From the NCBI RefSeq assembly GCF_014650595.1, contig NZ_BMVG01000044.1:1-55109 (forward strand): a DNA stretch of 55,109 bases, given 5' to 3'. Positions 1-11,977 of this stretch are shown piece after piece. The notes beneath the pieces were generated by a model that worked only from the letters and a program-made list of their open reading frames with translations, did no database searches and was not told where the DNA came from. The stretch is from Streptomyces alanosinicus. Lineage in GTDB: Bacteria > Actinomycetota > Actinomycetes > Streptomycetales > Streptomycetaceae. The position numbers and the translations under genes were made by a program. Position 1 is the first letter of the stretch; each line of letters starts with the position of its first letter.

Positions 1-707
1 GAAGAACGCGGACTCGGCTACGCGGTCGGCATCTCCACCACGACCACCGCCCACCCGGAACAGGCCCGGCCGCACATCCCGCCCTACAACGGCCGCGGCC
101 CGAGGCCCCGGCCCGCCTACCCCGAGCCGGCCCCAAGCGTGAAGCAGCTGGTCCTCGCGGCCGGCAAGGGTGCCGCCCGGCCGGTGCAGTGGCGGGAAGG
201 CTCCCGGCCCGGCAGCGGCCGCAGCGGCGTCAAGCGCATGTACTCCCGCTTCGTGGCCCTGCGGATCCGTCCCGCCGGACGCGAGATCCGCAAGGCAGCC
301 GACGGCCCGGAGCTGCCGGTGCGCTGGCTGCTGGCCGAATGGCCCGCCGACCAGCCCGAACCCGTCCAGTTCTGGCTGTCCAACCTGCCCGCCGACACCC
401 CGCTGGCCACCCTCGTGCGCACCGCGAAGCTGCGCTGGCGCATCGAGCACGACTACCGCGAGATGAAGCAGGCCCTGGGCCTGGCCCACTTCGAGGGCCG
501 CACATGGCGGGGCTGGCACCACCACGTCACCCTCGTCTCCGTCGCACACGCCTTCTGCACCCTCCAGCGCATCACCCGGGCCCCAAAAGAGACGGCGCCG
601 GCCTGACCCTCTACCGGGTCGTCCGTGAACTGCAGTTACTCCTCGCGGTCTGGACCGGCGCCTGCCCCACCTGTCACCGCAACATGCCAGAACCGATACC
701 AACCTGA
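1..707 (+). pseudogene. IS701-type transposase, C-terminal part, frameshifted
   Basis: The reading frame is already open at base 1, so the 5' part lies outside the window. The product carries the C-terminal DDE signature of IS701-like transposases, with RWRIEHDYREMKQ and the following HFEGRTWRGWHHH stretch, where the last acidic catalytic residue normally lies. The frame ends at a TGA at 604-606, but the next frame continues with a conserved tail (YRVVRELQLLL, then ACPTCHR) to a TGA at 705-707. A one-base shift near 585-595, beside a run of A, explains this. The gene is therefore both cut by the window edge and frameshifted. It ends 11 bp before the inverted repeat of the next element. Confidence 0.75.
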
Positions 708-717
708 CCAAGCACTA

Positions 718-745
718 CTAGGGCGTGTGTCGAAAGTCGATCTTG
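718..745 (+). repeat. Left terminal inverted repeat of IS5-like element
   Basis: The sequence starts CTAGGGCGTGTGTCGAAAGT and matches the reverse complement of 3544-3571 (CTAGGGCGTGTATCGGAAGT) at 23 of 28 positions. It lies 20 bp before the transposase start. Confidence 0.7.
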
Positions 746-764
746 CTGTGAATGATCTCGGTTC

Positions 765-1639
765 ATGGGGCGGGGAGATCTCACGGACGAACAGTGGGCG
801 GTGTTGGCGCCGTTGTTGCCGAAAGGCACGAGGGCGGGGCGGCCGCCCGTCTGGCCTCGGCGGCAACTGATCGACGGCATACGGTTCCGGGTCCGGACAG
901 GTGTTCCGTGGCGGGACGTCCCCGTCGAGTACGGACCGTGGGGACGGATCTACGACCTGTTCCGCCGATGACAGCGGAACGGAACCTGGCATCGAATCCT
1001 CACCCGGCTCCAGTCCCTGGCCGATGCGGAGGGTGCGATCACGTGGGACCTGAGCGTCGACTCCACGGTGTGCCGCGCCCACCAGCATGCAGCCGGGGCC
1101 CGCAAGCAGGGCGACCTGCAGAAGGAACCGCCGGGTGGCGTGTTCGCCGAGCCTGGTGATCACGGACTGGGACGATCGCGCGGCGGGTTCACCACCAAGC
1201 TGCACCTTGCTGTCGAGCAGGGCCAAAAGCCGATGTCGATCGTGGTCACGGCAGGACAGCGCGGGGACTCACCGCAGTTCGAGCCCGTGCTGGCAAGGGT
1301 CCGCGTGCCCCGCGTCGGGCCGGGCCGACCGCGCGTCCGTCCCAATCGCGTGCGGGCTGACAAGGCATACGCCTCTCGAAAGAACCGCTCTTACCTGCGC
1401 CGACGCGGGATCCGCTGCACCATCCCTGACAAGGCTGACCAAGCGCGCAACCGCCAGAAGCTCGGCTCCCGCGGCGGTCGACCGCCGCATTTCGACCCGG
1501 CCGACTACAAGGAGCGTCACGCGGTTGAGTGCGGGATCAACCGTCTCAAGAGGCACCGCGCAGTCGCCACCCGGTACGACTGTGAGGCGTCCGCTACGAA
1601 GCGACCGTGCTCGTCGCAGCCATCAACGAGTGGCTGTGA
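765..1639 (+). pseudogene. IS5-type transposase, nonsense and frameshift mutations
   Basis: The frame starting at ATG 765 begins MGRGDLTDEQWAVL, the usual start of IS5-family transposases with a split DUF4096/DDE layout. An in-frame TGA at 969-971 replaces the conserved Trp that normally follows DLFRR. The same frame then reopens and continues through the DDE domain: DLSVDSTVCRAHQHA (first Asp), RADKAYASRKNR (second Asp) and ECGINRLKRHR (Glu). Near 1580-1595 one base is missing, so the conserved end YEATVLVAAINEWL is read in the next frame, ending at TGA 1637-1639. With a stop and a frameshift, the copy should be inactive unless read-through and frameshifting occur. Confidence 0.85.
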
Positions 1640-2030
1640 CTCCTTCATCTCGCCTGCGCGGGATGGTGGTGGCGAGCAGTTCCTGCAGGAGTTCAACGAC
1701 GAGATCGGGCTGTCCTGCGAACGGGGAGTGGCCCGTCTGCCACTCGCGCACGTCGGTGTAGCGCGCGGCCATCTTCCGTTGCAGGTCCGGGTTGATGGCC
1801 CGGTCTTGTGCGCAGACGACGTAGGTGGAGGGAGTGCGCTTCCAGCTGTGGTGCTCTGGGACTCCTCGTCCGCAGCCGGGGTGCTTGCGCACGCAGTAGG
1901 CCAACCGCCCAGGCGGCGAGAGGTTCGGGGCAGTCTGTGTAGAGGATGTCGACAGCCCGGTCGGGGTGCAGGCTGGTCGAGCCGTCGGGCTCCGGGCTGA
2001 TCGCGTCTCGGAGCTGCGGGGACGCCCCGC

Positions 2031-2135
2031 CTAGACCCAATGCCAGTGACTTTGCGGCTGCCGGGGCCCCGGAGGGCAGTGTTTCCGCAGGCGAGACGGT
2101 CGAACTGGACCCTGTGCCACTGGTATTGGGCCTAG
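2031..2135 (+). repeat. MITE copy 1, 105 bp
   Basis: The repeat begins CTAGACCCAATGCCAGTGA and ends with the near-inverse GCCACTGGTATTGGGCCTAG, giving terminal inverted repeats of about 18-20 bp with CTAG at both edges. It has no coding capacity. The middle (TTTGCGGCTGCCGGGGC and on) is nearly the same as in copy 2. Confidence 0.8.
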
Positions 2136-2222
2136 AAGACTGACGAAGGTTTTGAAACCCGGCAGAACGATGTGGCAGGGCACCCCGGATCCCGCTCCGA
2201 GGCGCCCGTGATCGCCGAGGGG

Positions 2223-2753
2223 TCATGAACCGTTGATCGTCACGGTGGCTGTGCCGATTTGGTTGGTCACCCCTTGCGGAGAAAGGCACTCGGTTACGTC
2301 CGGCTGGGCGTACGTGAGAACCACCTTGGCGGAGTCACCCTGGAACTCCCCGTCTGTCACGATCCCGTTGCCGACCAGGATGTTCTGGCCGTCGGCGAAG
2401 GTGGCGCCGTAGTTGAGGAGGAGATCGCTGGTCTGGCCGTTGTTCCAGGTGATGGGGTTGGGAGCCGTGCCGGTGCGCAGCGGCTGGAGGCACGAGAGCA
2501 CGGTCGTGAAGCTGATCACCGTCCTGCCAGTCTTGATCGTGGGATCCGACGACGTGCAGGTGGTGTAGAGGTCGTTCTCGATGAAGTGGACGGACCTGGG
2601 CTGAATCTTCAACCCCGGAGAGTAGTTGACCTGGGTCGTCCCGACGCAGGCGACATCCACGACGGCGGCGTGGGCCACCGGCGCTAGGCCGAGGACCATG
2701 GATGCCATCGCGGCGAGCGTCGCGAACAGGGCGAGTAGGCGTTGCCGGATCAT
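2223..2753 (-). CDS. Small secreted protein of unknown function
   Basis: The gene encodes 176 aa from ATG 2753, with a strong ribosome binding site (AGGAGG) 9 bp upstream. Residues 1-29 form a classical signal peptide: basic MIRQR, a hydrophobic core, and a cleavage site at VAHA/AVV. The mature part of about 147 aa has four Cys (one near the start, then TTCTS, LSCLQP and TECLS) that could form two disulfides, and reads as a beta-rich domain. I do not recognise the family; similar short exported proteins are common in Streptomyces. It is the only gene inside the MITE-flanked unit, so it seems to have moved as cargo. It looks intact, unlike the genes around it. Confidence 0.8.
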   Translation of the reverse strand: MIRQRLLALFATLAAMASMVLGLAPVAHAAVVDVACVGTTQVNYSPGLKIQPRSVHFIENDLYTTCTSSDPTIKTGRTVISFTTVLSCLQPLRTGTAPNPITWNNGQTSDLLLNYGATFADGQNILVGNGIVTDGEFQGDSAKVVLTYAQPDVTECLSPQGVTNQIGTATVTINGS

Positions 2754-3077
2754 TGACGATCAGCCTCCTTTTACACCGGCGCCAGCCTCCGGAGGCGCAG
2801 GGCGCCTCACCGGCTGCCATGGGCAATCGGATACCCAACGCTGGTTTTGCGCCAGAATGGCTGCTTGTTTCACCCCAGACCATAGGTACAACACGAGCGC
2901 CCGCAGCACACCCCCCGCGCGTACACGAGGTCCACGCATGGCAGTTGGGGCGTGTGCGATGCCCGCGGCATACGACACGCCCCAGCCAGGTGTCGCTCCA
3001 GCCGGGCCCACTTTGCGTCGGACGGATCACCAAGCCCACGAGGGGCGGAACGTCATGGACACCCCGCCGGACGCCGC

Positions 3078-3183
3078 TTAGGCGCAATGCCGGTGGCTTT
3101 GCGGCTGCCGGGGCCGCCGGAGGGCAGTGTTTCCGCAGGCGAGACGGTCGAATTGACCCCTATGTCACTGGCATTGCGCCTAG
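3078..3183 (+). repeat. MITE copy 2, 106 bp
   Basis: This is a direct repeat of 2031-2135 with a few substitutions. Its inner edge reads TTAG rather than CTAG, and its outer edge is CTAG at 3180-3183. Terminal inverted repeats are TAGGCGCAATGCC and GGCATTGCGCCTA, a perfect 13-bp inverse pair. The outer edge is exactly where the hydrolase frame breaks. Confidence 0.8.
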
Positions 3184-3543
3184 ACCGGCCGCGCTCTCGC
3201 CGTCATCCAGCACGAAGGCCGCCAGATAGACCAGGTGTCCCGCTCCGCGCACCCCGGCGATCACTGACCCGCCGTAGGAATGACCGAGCGCAACCGGAGG
3301 CTCCTGCAGTGAGTCGATGGCAGCCTGCACCACCGCTGTGTCAGCGGGCAACGAGCCCCGATGGAGCTCGGGAACGACTACCTCGGTTCCTGCGGTCCGC
3401 AAGCGATCCGCCACCACGGCGAAGTGCTCGGGACAGTGATACAGGCCGTGAACGAGTACCAAGGCGGTCAATTCGTCCGCCTCCTCAGGTCGGTGTCAGG
3501 CCGGTGATCTTAGCTCCGGACCATGACCAGCCGTCACCCACGC

Positions 3544-3571
3544 CTTGATCCACTTCCGATACACGCCCTAG
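3544..3571 (-). repeat. Right terminal inverted repeat of IS5-like element
   Basis: This is the imperfect inverse of 718-745, ending TACACGCCCTAG at 3571. It lies 72 bp upstream of the hydrolase start. The rest of 3472-3782 has no gene: it holds this repeat, the left end of the next element at 3629, and otherwise nothing recognisable. Confidence 0.7.
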
Positions 3572-3628
3572 GGCCGGGCTGGACATTTCGGCGCGCGTGC
3601 AATAACCACGCCAGGGCGGCGACGTTAC

Positions 3629-4463
3629 TGTAGGTTCCGATCGAACTTGTCGTCGGGCACTGTGCTGACCTGCGGCTCCGGGTGGTTGTCCGGCCGGATT
3701 GCCAGCGGATTTGTCCAGCCGATCTGTCGTGTTCTTCTCGATGCATCACGGCTGGCCCCCGCTGATGGGCGTGTGGGGTTGAATGGGGAGAGTGATAGAG
3801 GAAGCGCAGTGGCAGCGGGCCGTTGCTCTGCTCGCTGATCCGCGTGAAGTGATTCAATACGAAGGTCTTCGTGCAGTGCGGGACCTCGCGCGACACCTCG
3901 CGGTGCGCAGGCGAGCCGCCGAGGTGCTGGCCGAGTTCGTGGAGAGTCCCGGGCCGCAACCTCCGGTGCGCGCTGAGGCGTTGGCACTTCTGCGTCAGTG
4001 GGTTCCGGCACGCGTGCGCCATGCCCGCCGACGGCTGCTCGCGGCGGAGCTCGCACTCCTGGTGCTGCAGGGCGCGTCGGCCGTGGCGGCCACCACAGCC
4101 GCGGGAACCGGCAGCGAGACGCCGGGTACGGTGCGGGTCGGCGCCGCGGCTGCGCTCGCGCTCATGATCGTGCTGGCGGGCCTGTGCAATGTCGCAGTCA
4201 AACGCGCCAGTGCCAGGCTCGATAGAACGGTCGAATGGCGTCAGCGGCGCCATCGCGAGCTGTGGGGCATGAGCTTCGTGATGGTGGCAATGATCGGGGT
4301 GTCGGCCGGACAGGGATGGGCGGCGTCGGTGTCCGTGGCTGCGGCCGGAACACTCCTGATCTGTGCAGGAGTGCTGTGGGTGCGCCTGGGCAGTGCACTC
4401 ACTTGGTTCCGTGACGTCTCGCCGGGAGTCTAGGGTCTGGCGCAGATCAAACCGGAACCTACG
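3629..4463. mobile_element. Putative non-autonomous element with membrane-protein gene
   Basis: The left end TGTAGGTTCCGATCGAACTT (3629 on) is mirrored by CGGAACCTACG at 4453-4463, and more fully by a second copy at 4747-4769 that matches at 20 of 23 positions. Short TTGTC-type motifs recur just inside the ends, as transposase binding sites often do. No transposase gene is present; the only gene is a 216-aa membrane protein. No clear target duplication was seen. The family of the helper transposase is not recognised. Confidence 0.5.
3783..4433 (+). CDS. Membrane protein of unknown function
   Basis: The gene encodes 216 aa from ATG 3783, preceded by a GTGGGG stretch that could act as a weak ribosome site. 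The first 90 residues are charged and helical (ALLADPREVIQYEGLRAV resembles a HEAT-like helix pair) and should be cytoplasmic. Hydrophobic segments follow at about 90-105, 120-140, 162-178 and 180-200, so three or four membrane spans are likely. Codon use is normal for Streptomyces and no damage is seen. It is the only gene between the inverted repeats of the surrounding element, so it may be mobile cargo. No function can be assigned. Confidence 0.65.
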   Translation: MGRVIEEAQWQRAVALLADPREVIQYEGLRAVRDLARHLAVRRRAAEVLAEFVESPGPQPPVRAEALALLRQWVPARVRHARRRLLAAELALLVLQGASAVAATTAAGTGSETPGTVRVGAAAALALMIVLAGLCNVAVKRASARLDRTVEWRQRRHRELWGMSFVMVAMIGVSAGQGWAASVSVAAAGTLLICAGVLWVRLGSALTWFRDVSPGV

Positions 4464-4468
4464 TGGGG

Positions 4469-4769
4469 TGCAGGTCCTGACCTGACTTGTGGTTCTGCGA
4501 TGCACTGACCAGCGACTTCGGGTGGCCGTCCGTATCAGGGGAGTTGTCCAAGCGAACTGTCCGATCACTTGTCGGCGTCGGCGCGGAAGAGGGGCAACCG
4601 ATCGGAAGCCGGTGTGTCGGTCTCCGACCAGGGGTAACCGGCCGAATGAGTGGGGCGCACGGGCGACTGTGAGGCCCACGTCCGCAGCCAGTAGCTGGCA
4701 ACGACGGCTCCAAACCGACAAGTTGAAGACAGATCGCTCGGACAGTGACAACTTGAATCGGAACCTACA
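4469..4769. mobile_element. Putative 301-bp miniature element
   Basis: The right end, read inwards, is TGTAGGTTCCGATTCAAGTT. The left end TGCAGGTCCTGACCTGACTT at 4469 is a diverged copy of the same repeat, and the next 40 bases resemble the inner left end of the element at 3629. There is no coding sequence. It lies 6 bp after the first element and ends 5 bp before the stop codon of the conjugation wall hydrolase gene. Together the two elements fill the 340-bp gene-free stretch 4434-4774. Confidence 0.5.
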
Positions 4770-4774
4770 TTTGG

Positions 4775-5886
4775 CTACAGGACGCGCCTGACGTCCCAGT
4801 CGTAGCGGGTCCAGTAGCCCGTTGAGACGACGGTGGTCTCCACGGTCTTGCCCGGGCGGGGTGCGTTGACCATTTGCCCGTCTCCGAGGTAGAGGCCGAC
4901 GTGGCCCCAGCCGCCGTCGTTGTTGAAGACGATCAGATCGCCGGGCTGCATCTGATCACGGGAGACGCCGGTGCCGACGCTGCGCATCTCCTGTGAAGTG
5001 CGGGGCAGGGTGATGCGGGCGCCTTGGTAGAAGGCGTAGACCATGAGTCCGGAGCAGTCGAAGCCGCCGCTGGTGGGGCCGTTGGTGTCGCCGCCTCCCC
5101 ACACGTACGGGATGCCCTGCTCCTTGAGGGCGGCCGCGATGACGGCGCCCGCGGTTCCCCCGACGTCGGTGTTGCCGGTGGTGGCGGCGGGGGTGAGTGT
5201 GTCGTACTGGTGGATGTAGCCGGTGACCTTGTCCGCGTAGGCGTCGGAGTGGTTGTAGCGCAGGATCGCTTTGCGTAGTTGGGCGTCGTTGCTCAGGTCG
5301 TTGGGGCCGGTGCCGCACAGGTATACGGCGGTGGTAAGGGCGGCGTCGAAGGCGTTGTTGGGGTTCTTGATGCCGTCGTTGTTGCCGTCCTGGCCGATGC
5401 CGGCCCAGGTGGAGGGCAGGAACTGCATGGGGCCGACCGCCCGGTCGTAGAGGGTGTCGCCGTCGTAGCGGCCGTGGTCGGTGTCGTGGACGGGGGTGGT
5501 GTTGCCGCCGGTGCCGCTGCCGTCGAGCCGGGGCCCGATGATGGGCGGTGTGATGTCGCCGCCTGCGGCGATCGTGTGGCCGGCGGCGTGGGTGGATTCG
5601 ACCTCGCCGATTCCTGCGACTACCGACCACCGCATCCCGGTGCACTTCGGGCGCAGCGTGGTGACCTGCTGGGCGGCGCGGCCGTAGGCAGCGAGCATGA
5701 CCGCGTCCACCCCGTTCACCTTGGCGGGCGTCCCTTGCTCGCCCGGTGCCGTAGCGTCGCTGGCCTCGTCCTGGTGCTCGGCGGCTCCGCCGGCTACGGC
5801 GGCGACGAACAGGATGCAGATGCCCAGGACGAGGGCGAGCGGTGCGAGTGCCGCGCCGGAGACGAGCAGTGCCTTGCGCGTGCCCG

Positions 5887-5890
<4 letters not shown>
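4775..5890 (-). CDS. Conjugation wall hydrolase, lytic transglycosylase plus NlpC/P60
   Basis: The protein has 371 aa. A single membrane segment at about residues 8-34 anchors it outside the membrane. Next comes an SLT-type transglycosylase domain, with the catalytic Glu in GEVESTHA and the core AVGPMQFLPSTW. The C-terminal domain is NlpC/P60, with the nucleophile Cys in FDCSGL (near 278) and its His in WGHVGLYLG (near 330). Such two-domain enzymes open the peptidoglycan for transfer in Gram-positive conjugation systems (TcpG of pCW3, Orf14 of Tn916). The start at 5890 overlaps the stop of the upstream VirB6-like gene (5887). The stop sits 5 bp from a mobile-element end, yet the C-terminus looks complete. 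Confidence 0.88.
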
Positions 5891-8750
<2,860 letters not shown>

Positions 8751-8754
<4 letters not shown>

Positions 8755-11330
8755 GCCGTCATCGCCGCCTCGGGGTCGGAGTGGATGACGTCCGCCACGC
8801 GCGGGTCGTGGGGGATGAGGACCTGCATGCCGCCGATCCGCCCCAGCAGATCGCGGTGCAGGCACTCGCCGGCACGCGCGGCCTGCTCGTCGTCGGAGAC
8901 GTTGATCGGGGACAGGTGAGTGGTGACCTCGGTGACGAGGTCGGCGTCGTTCGGGTCCAGGCCGAGGAACTCCAGGCTCCGGCGGGCCAGGACCGCGTCG
9001 GTGTGGCGGAAGAGCAGGCGCCTGGGGAGCAGGCCGCGCACGATCGTGCCGAGTTCCGGGTCGCTGATGCCGAAGTCGTAGGGGTCATGGGAGCCCAGCA
9101 GTGCGCCGGCGTTGTGCTTGCGCCCGTCGCGCAGCAGCTCGATCAGCAGCTCCAGGCCCTCGGGCGAGGAGGTCAGCCACCAGCACTCGTCCCACACCGC
9201 GGTGCAGAACTCTGCCCGGCGTTCGAAGGCGATCTTCCTGCACAGGGCGGCGATCAGGTACATCACGGCGCGGCCGAAGATCTTCTCCCATTCCAGTTTG
9301 GCCAGCCGGTCGCCTTCCAGTTCCCGCTTCTTGGGCAGTGCGAGCGAGGCGACGGAGAAGACGACGGTGTCGGCGGTATCGGCTTCGACGACGGGCAGCG
9401 TCTCGTCGAACAGAGCGCGCGCCAGGTCCTTGCGCTTGACTGCCATCAGCCGGCGGGCAACCGACTTGGACGCCGGGTCCTCCGCTCCCCGTGTGGCGAG
9501 TTCCTCGGCGAGCACCCGCATCGACGGATGCGGGCCGGCCAGGACGGTCTCGATCGCCTCGCTGAGCGCGGCGCCGTCGTCCTCCATCGGCGAGATGCCC
9601 AGCAGCAGCGTCAGAAACGACTCGGTGAACCGCTGTGCTTCCTTGCCCGCGAACAGCCGCAGCGGGTCCAGGGACACGGACGCGTCCCGGGTGATGTGGA
9701 TGACCTGGGTGGTGCCCGGGCACGCGGAGGCGAAGCGCACCCATTCCTGCTGCGGCGTGCGGTCCACGATCACCGCGCGGCCCCGGCTGCCCGGGATGCT
9801 GTGGCGTCGGCCGGCGGCCAGGATCCAGTAGACGGCCGCCTTCATCGCGAAGCTCTTTCCGGCTCCCAGCTCGCCGAGGAACGCGGCGGACGCGGAGGTC
9901 TTCTTGCGCGGGCCGCGGGTGAAATCGACGTGCACCGGACGGATTCCGCCGCCGGCCAGCTGCAGCCCGTACAGCGGGCCGGTGTCGTCGCCGAGCGAAC
10001 TGCCCGAGAACGGCCCGGACATCGCGAAGTCGCGGGCGATGAGGAACTGGGCGTACTGGGCCATCACCCTCGGGGTGCGGGCACCGGGCAGCATCCCGTA
10101 CCAGAGGTTCTCCTGCTCGCCGCGCGGACGGGCGAGGGTGTACTCGCCGCCGGCCAAATAGTTCTGCAGCTCGGTCGCTCTGCGTTCGGCCTCGTCCGGT
10201 GTGCCGCCCCAGACAGCGAACGCGCCCATGGCTCGGACCTCCACCTCGCTCTTGGAGGAGGTCAGCCGGTCGCGGTACTCGGCCAGCCCTTCAGCAGCCT
10301 TGTCCACGGATGCCGGCACGCCGGCCATCTCGCCGTCGTACTCGCTGTACTGGCCGGCGACTTCGCGGGCCTGGCGCCGCGACTTGGCCTCGGCACTCGC
10401 GCCGTCCTCGACGGCCAGGCGCACCACCCAGTCCACGGGGAAGGCGAACTGGTCGAGGCTGGTGAGGAACTCACTGCCCGGGAAGGAAAAGGACTCGGGC
10501 ATCTCCGCGAGCGCCAGCAGCGCCTGGTAGGAGGGGCCGAACTCGGTGGTCACCTCGAGCCACCGGTGGGCGAAGGGGTTCGTCGCCCGCATCTGCACAC
10601 GCGCCCGCCGCTTGCGACGGCCCCGGCCCTCCGTAGCACCTTCCTCGCCATCGTGGGCGAGGCGGTGGCCTCCTTCGACGAGGACGGCCTGGCCGAGCGC
10701 GGCCGCACCGCGGCCGCGGCCACGGACCTGCTGCTGGCCGGGCTCGGGCAGCAGCGGTTCGATCAGGCCGCGCCGGGTGGCGTGCCCGTAGATCCACAGG
10801 ATCTCTGCCTCGGTGGCCGGTCGCAGCCGCAGCTGCGACGGCCATGTCGCGGCCAGGTCCGCCGCCTGGGTCAGCCGCGCGAGTTCCTCACGCACGCAGA
10901 CCGCTGCAGGCAACAGCCCCAACTGCAGGGCGACTTCGAACCGAGCGGCGCCGATCGCATCGACGACGGCCTGACGCCGTGTGGTGGGCAGGGGAACGGC
11001 CAGCCAGTCGGTGCGGCCGGTCAGCTCCAGTTGCTCGAGCTGGTCCAGCGTGCGGTGCGCCACCTGCTCGTACGCAGGTGAGGCGTCGATGTCGATCCCG
11101 GAGATCATCCGTTCCACCACGGTGGCCGGGTTGACCTGCGGGCACAGGCTCAGCAGCATCGCCTCCCCGCGCAACGACTTCACCAGCGACTCGATGAGGG
11201 CGAGCCGCTGCATCTTCGCGCGGCGCGACACGTGCGCCTGGCCCTCACCCTCGACCCGCCAGACGGCCCAGACCTGGCCGTGGACGCTCCACACCACGTT
11301 CCCGCTCAGGTGCCGCACCGGAATCTGCAT
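8751..11330 (-). CDS. VirB4-like conjugation ATPase
   Basis: The protein has 859 aa from ATG 11330 (MQIPVRHL), 8 bp after the stop of the upstream gene. The longer open frame to 11879 is a shadow of that gene. Walker A GELGAGKSF lies near residue 487 and Walker B with VWDECWW near 713. The N-terminal 300 residues resemble the VirB4/TraC CagE domain in size. It should be the cytoplasmic motor that powers assembly of the mating channel (TcpF, Orf16 of Tn916). It overlaps the next gene by 4 bp. No frameshift or missing motif was seen, so the core of the machine looks functional. Confidence 0.88.
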
Positions 11331-11338
11331 CGCTGAAC

Positions 11339-11977
11339 TCAGCCCTTCTCGATCTCGTGTCCACTGCCGGCGGCCCGTGCCGCGATGAGCGCGCCCACCC
11401 CGGACAGCACCCGTGGCTTCGCCGCCTCCACCACCGCTTCCGGCCCGGCGCTCCCGGCGGCCCCCGGCTCGCCGACGAACGCCTGCATGCCGCCGCCCGC
11501 TTGCACCGTGGGCCGGACGACGACCGGGGACCGGGGGAGGGCAGCAGGTTCTTGCCAGGTGACGGTGCACACGCCGCGTACCGGGCGGGCCCGGTCCAGC
11601 GTCTTCAGCGGTCGCCCGCCGAGCCGGCCGGCGGCCGGCGCGGTCAGCAGCCCAAGAAAGCTGCCGGCGGCCGCGAGCGGATTGCGGCCGTCCACGTTCA
11701 GCCGGCGCACCGTCCAGCCCAGCGCGTAGGGCACCGCGAAGGCGAACATCACGTTCAGCACGACCCCGAAGTGCGCCCACAGGGACCTGAAGAGGATCAG
11801 AGCGACGAACGAGCCCACCATGACGATCAGTTGTGGCACCGAGTACGGGCCGCCCCACAGCACACCGCCGCCCGGCCACCGCCCGATCACCAGCGGGTGA
11901 CGGCGCGCCTTGGTGTAGCAGCGGCCCACCAGGGTGTCCACACCCTCCGCCGGCGTTGCCGACTCAGGCGCGCTCAC
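11339..11977 (-). CDS. TcpE-like conjugation membrane protein
   Basis: The protein has 212 aa from GTG 11977, overlapping the previous stop (GTGA). Two neighbouring membrane segments occur at about residues 47-67 (PQLIVMVGSFVALILF) and 70-90 (VVLNVMFAFAVPYALGW). This is the paired-helix pattern of the TcpE family, or of SCO6880-type PrgI-like proteins, found just upstream of VirB4-like ATPases in Gram-positive elements. A soluble tail of about 110 residues, rich in Ala, Gly and Pro, is longer than in TcpE itself. The call rests mainly on topology and gene order. Confidence 0.7.
   Translation of the reverse strand: MSAPESATPAEGVDTLVGRCYTKARRHPLVIGRWPGGGVLWGGPYSVPQLIVMVGSFVALILFRSLWAHFGVVLNVMFAFAVPYALGWTVRRLNVDGRNPLAAAGSFLGLLTAPAAGRLGGRPLKTLDRARPVRGVCTVTWQEPAALPRSPVVVRPTVQAGGGMQAFVGEPGAAGSAGPEAVVEAAKPRVLSGVGALIAARAAGSGHEIEKG

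Larger units (their letters stand above)
2031..3183. mobile_element. MITE-flanked compound unit carrying a secreted-protein gene
   Basis: Two near-identical repeats of about 105 bp in the same orientation (2031-2135 and 3078-3183) bound a unit inserted in an alpha/beta hydrolase gene. The outer ends carry CTAG on both sides, and deleting 1149 bp (unit minus one CTAG) restores the hydrolase frame exactly. There is no transposase inside, only a gene for a small secreted protein and about 320 bp upstream of it. The unit therefore looks like a non-autonomous compound transposon in which two MITE copies moved together. An IS5-group transposase is the likely helper, because the target is the same CTAG used by the host IS. 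The helper is an inference. Confidence 0.75.
1623..3471 (-). pseudogene. Alpha/beta hydrolase split by a MITE-flanked insertion
   Basis: The N-terminal half runs from ATG 3471 to 3184 and has LVLVHG (oxyanion region) and the nucleophile elbow GHSYGGS. At 3183 a repeat begins and the frame soon stops. The missing half lies 1.15 kb further on, from 2034 to 1623. Joining the two at one copy of CTAG continues the frame exactly (ESAAGL into GLGGASPQLRDA), which shows a clean insertion with a 4-bp duplication. In the C-terminal half the frame shifts once at a run of four G (1878-1881). After that the family's end appears: YVVCAQDRAI (acid loop) and REWQTGHSPF (catalytic His). The restored protein would be about 232 aa, normal for this esterase/hydrolase type. 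It is inactive as it stands. Confidence 0.85.
718..3571. mobile_element. IS5-like insertion sequence with passenger hydrolase, itself interrupted
   Basis: The unit is bounded by imperfect inverted repeats that both begin with CTAG (718-745 and 3544-3571). It holds a decayed IS5-type transposase on the plus strand and, convergent with it, an alpha/beta hydrolase gene on the minus strand whose 3' end overlaps the transposase end by 17 bp. Removing the 1149-bp insertion described below leaves an element of about 1705 bp, a plausible size for a transposase plus one passenger gene. CTAG at both ends fits the 4-bp YTAR target duplication of the IS5 group. That the hydrolase is a regular passenger is an inference from its position inside the repeats. 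Confidence 0.65.

Noticed and set aside
8866..8976. Upstream extension of the VirB6-like gene frame (start at 8865)
   Set aside because: The added residues are Arg/Pro-rich and antisense-like, lie inside the VirB4-like gene, and ATG 8754 has a clean ATGA overlap.
11331..11879. N-terminal extension of the VirB4-like frame
   Set aside because: It is a shadow of the TcpE-like gene in another frame; ATG 11330 starts a normal VirB4-like N-terminus.
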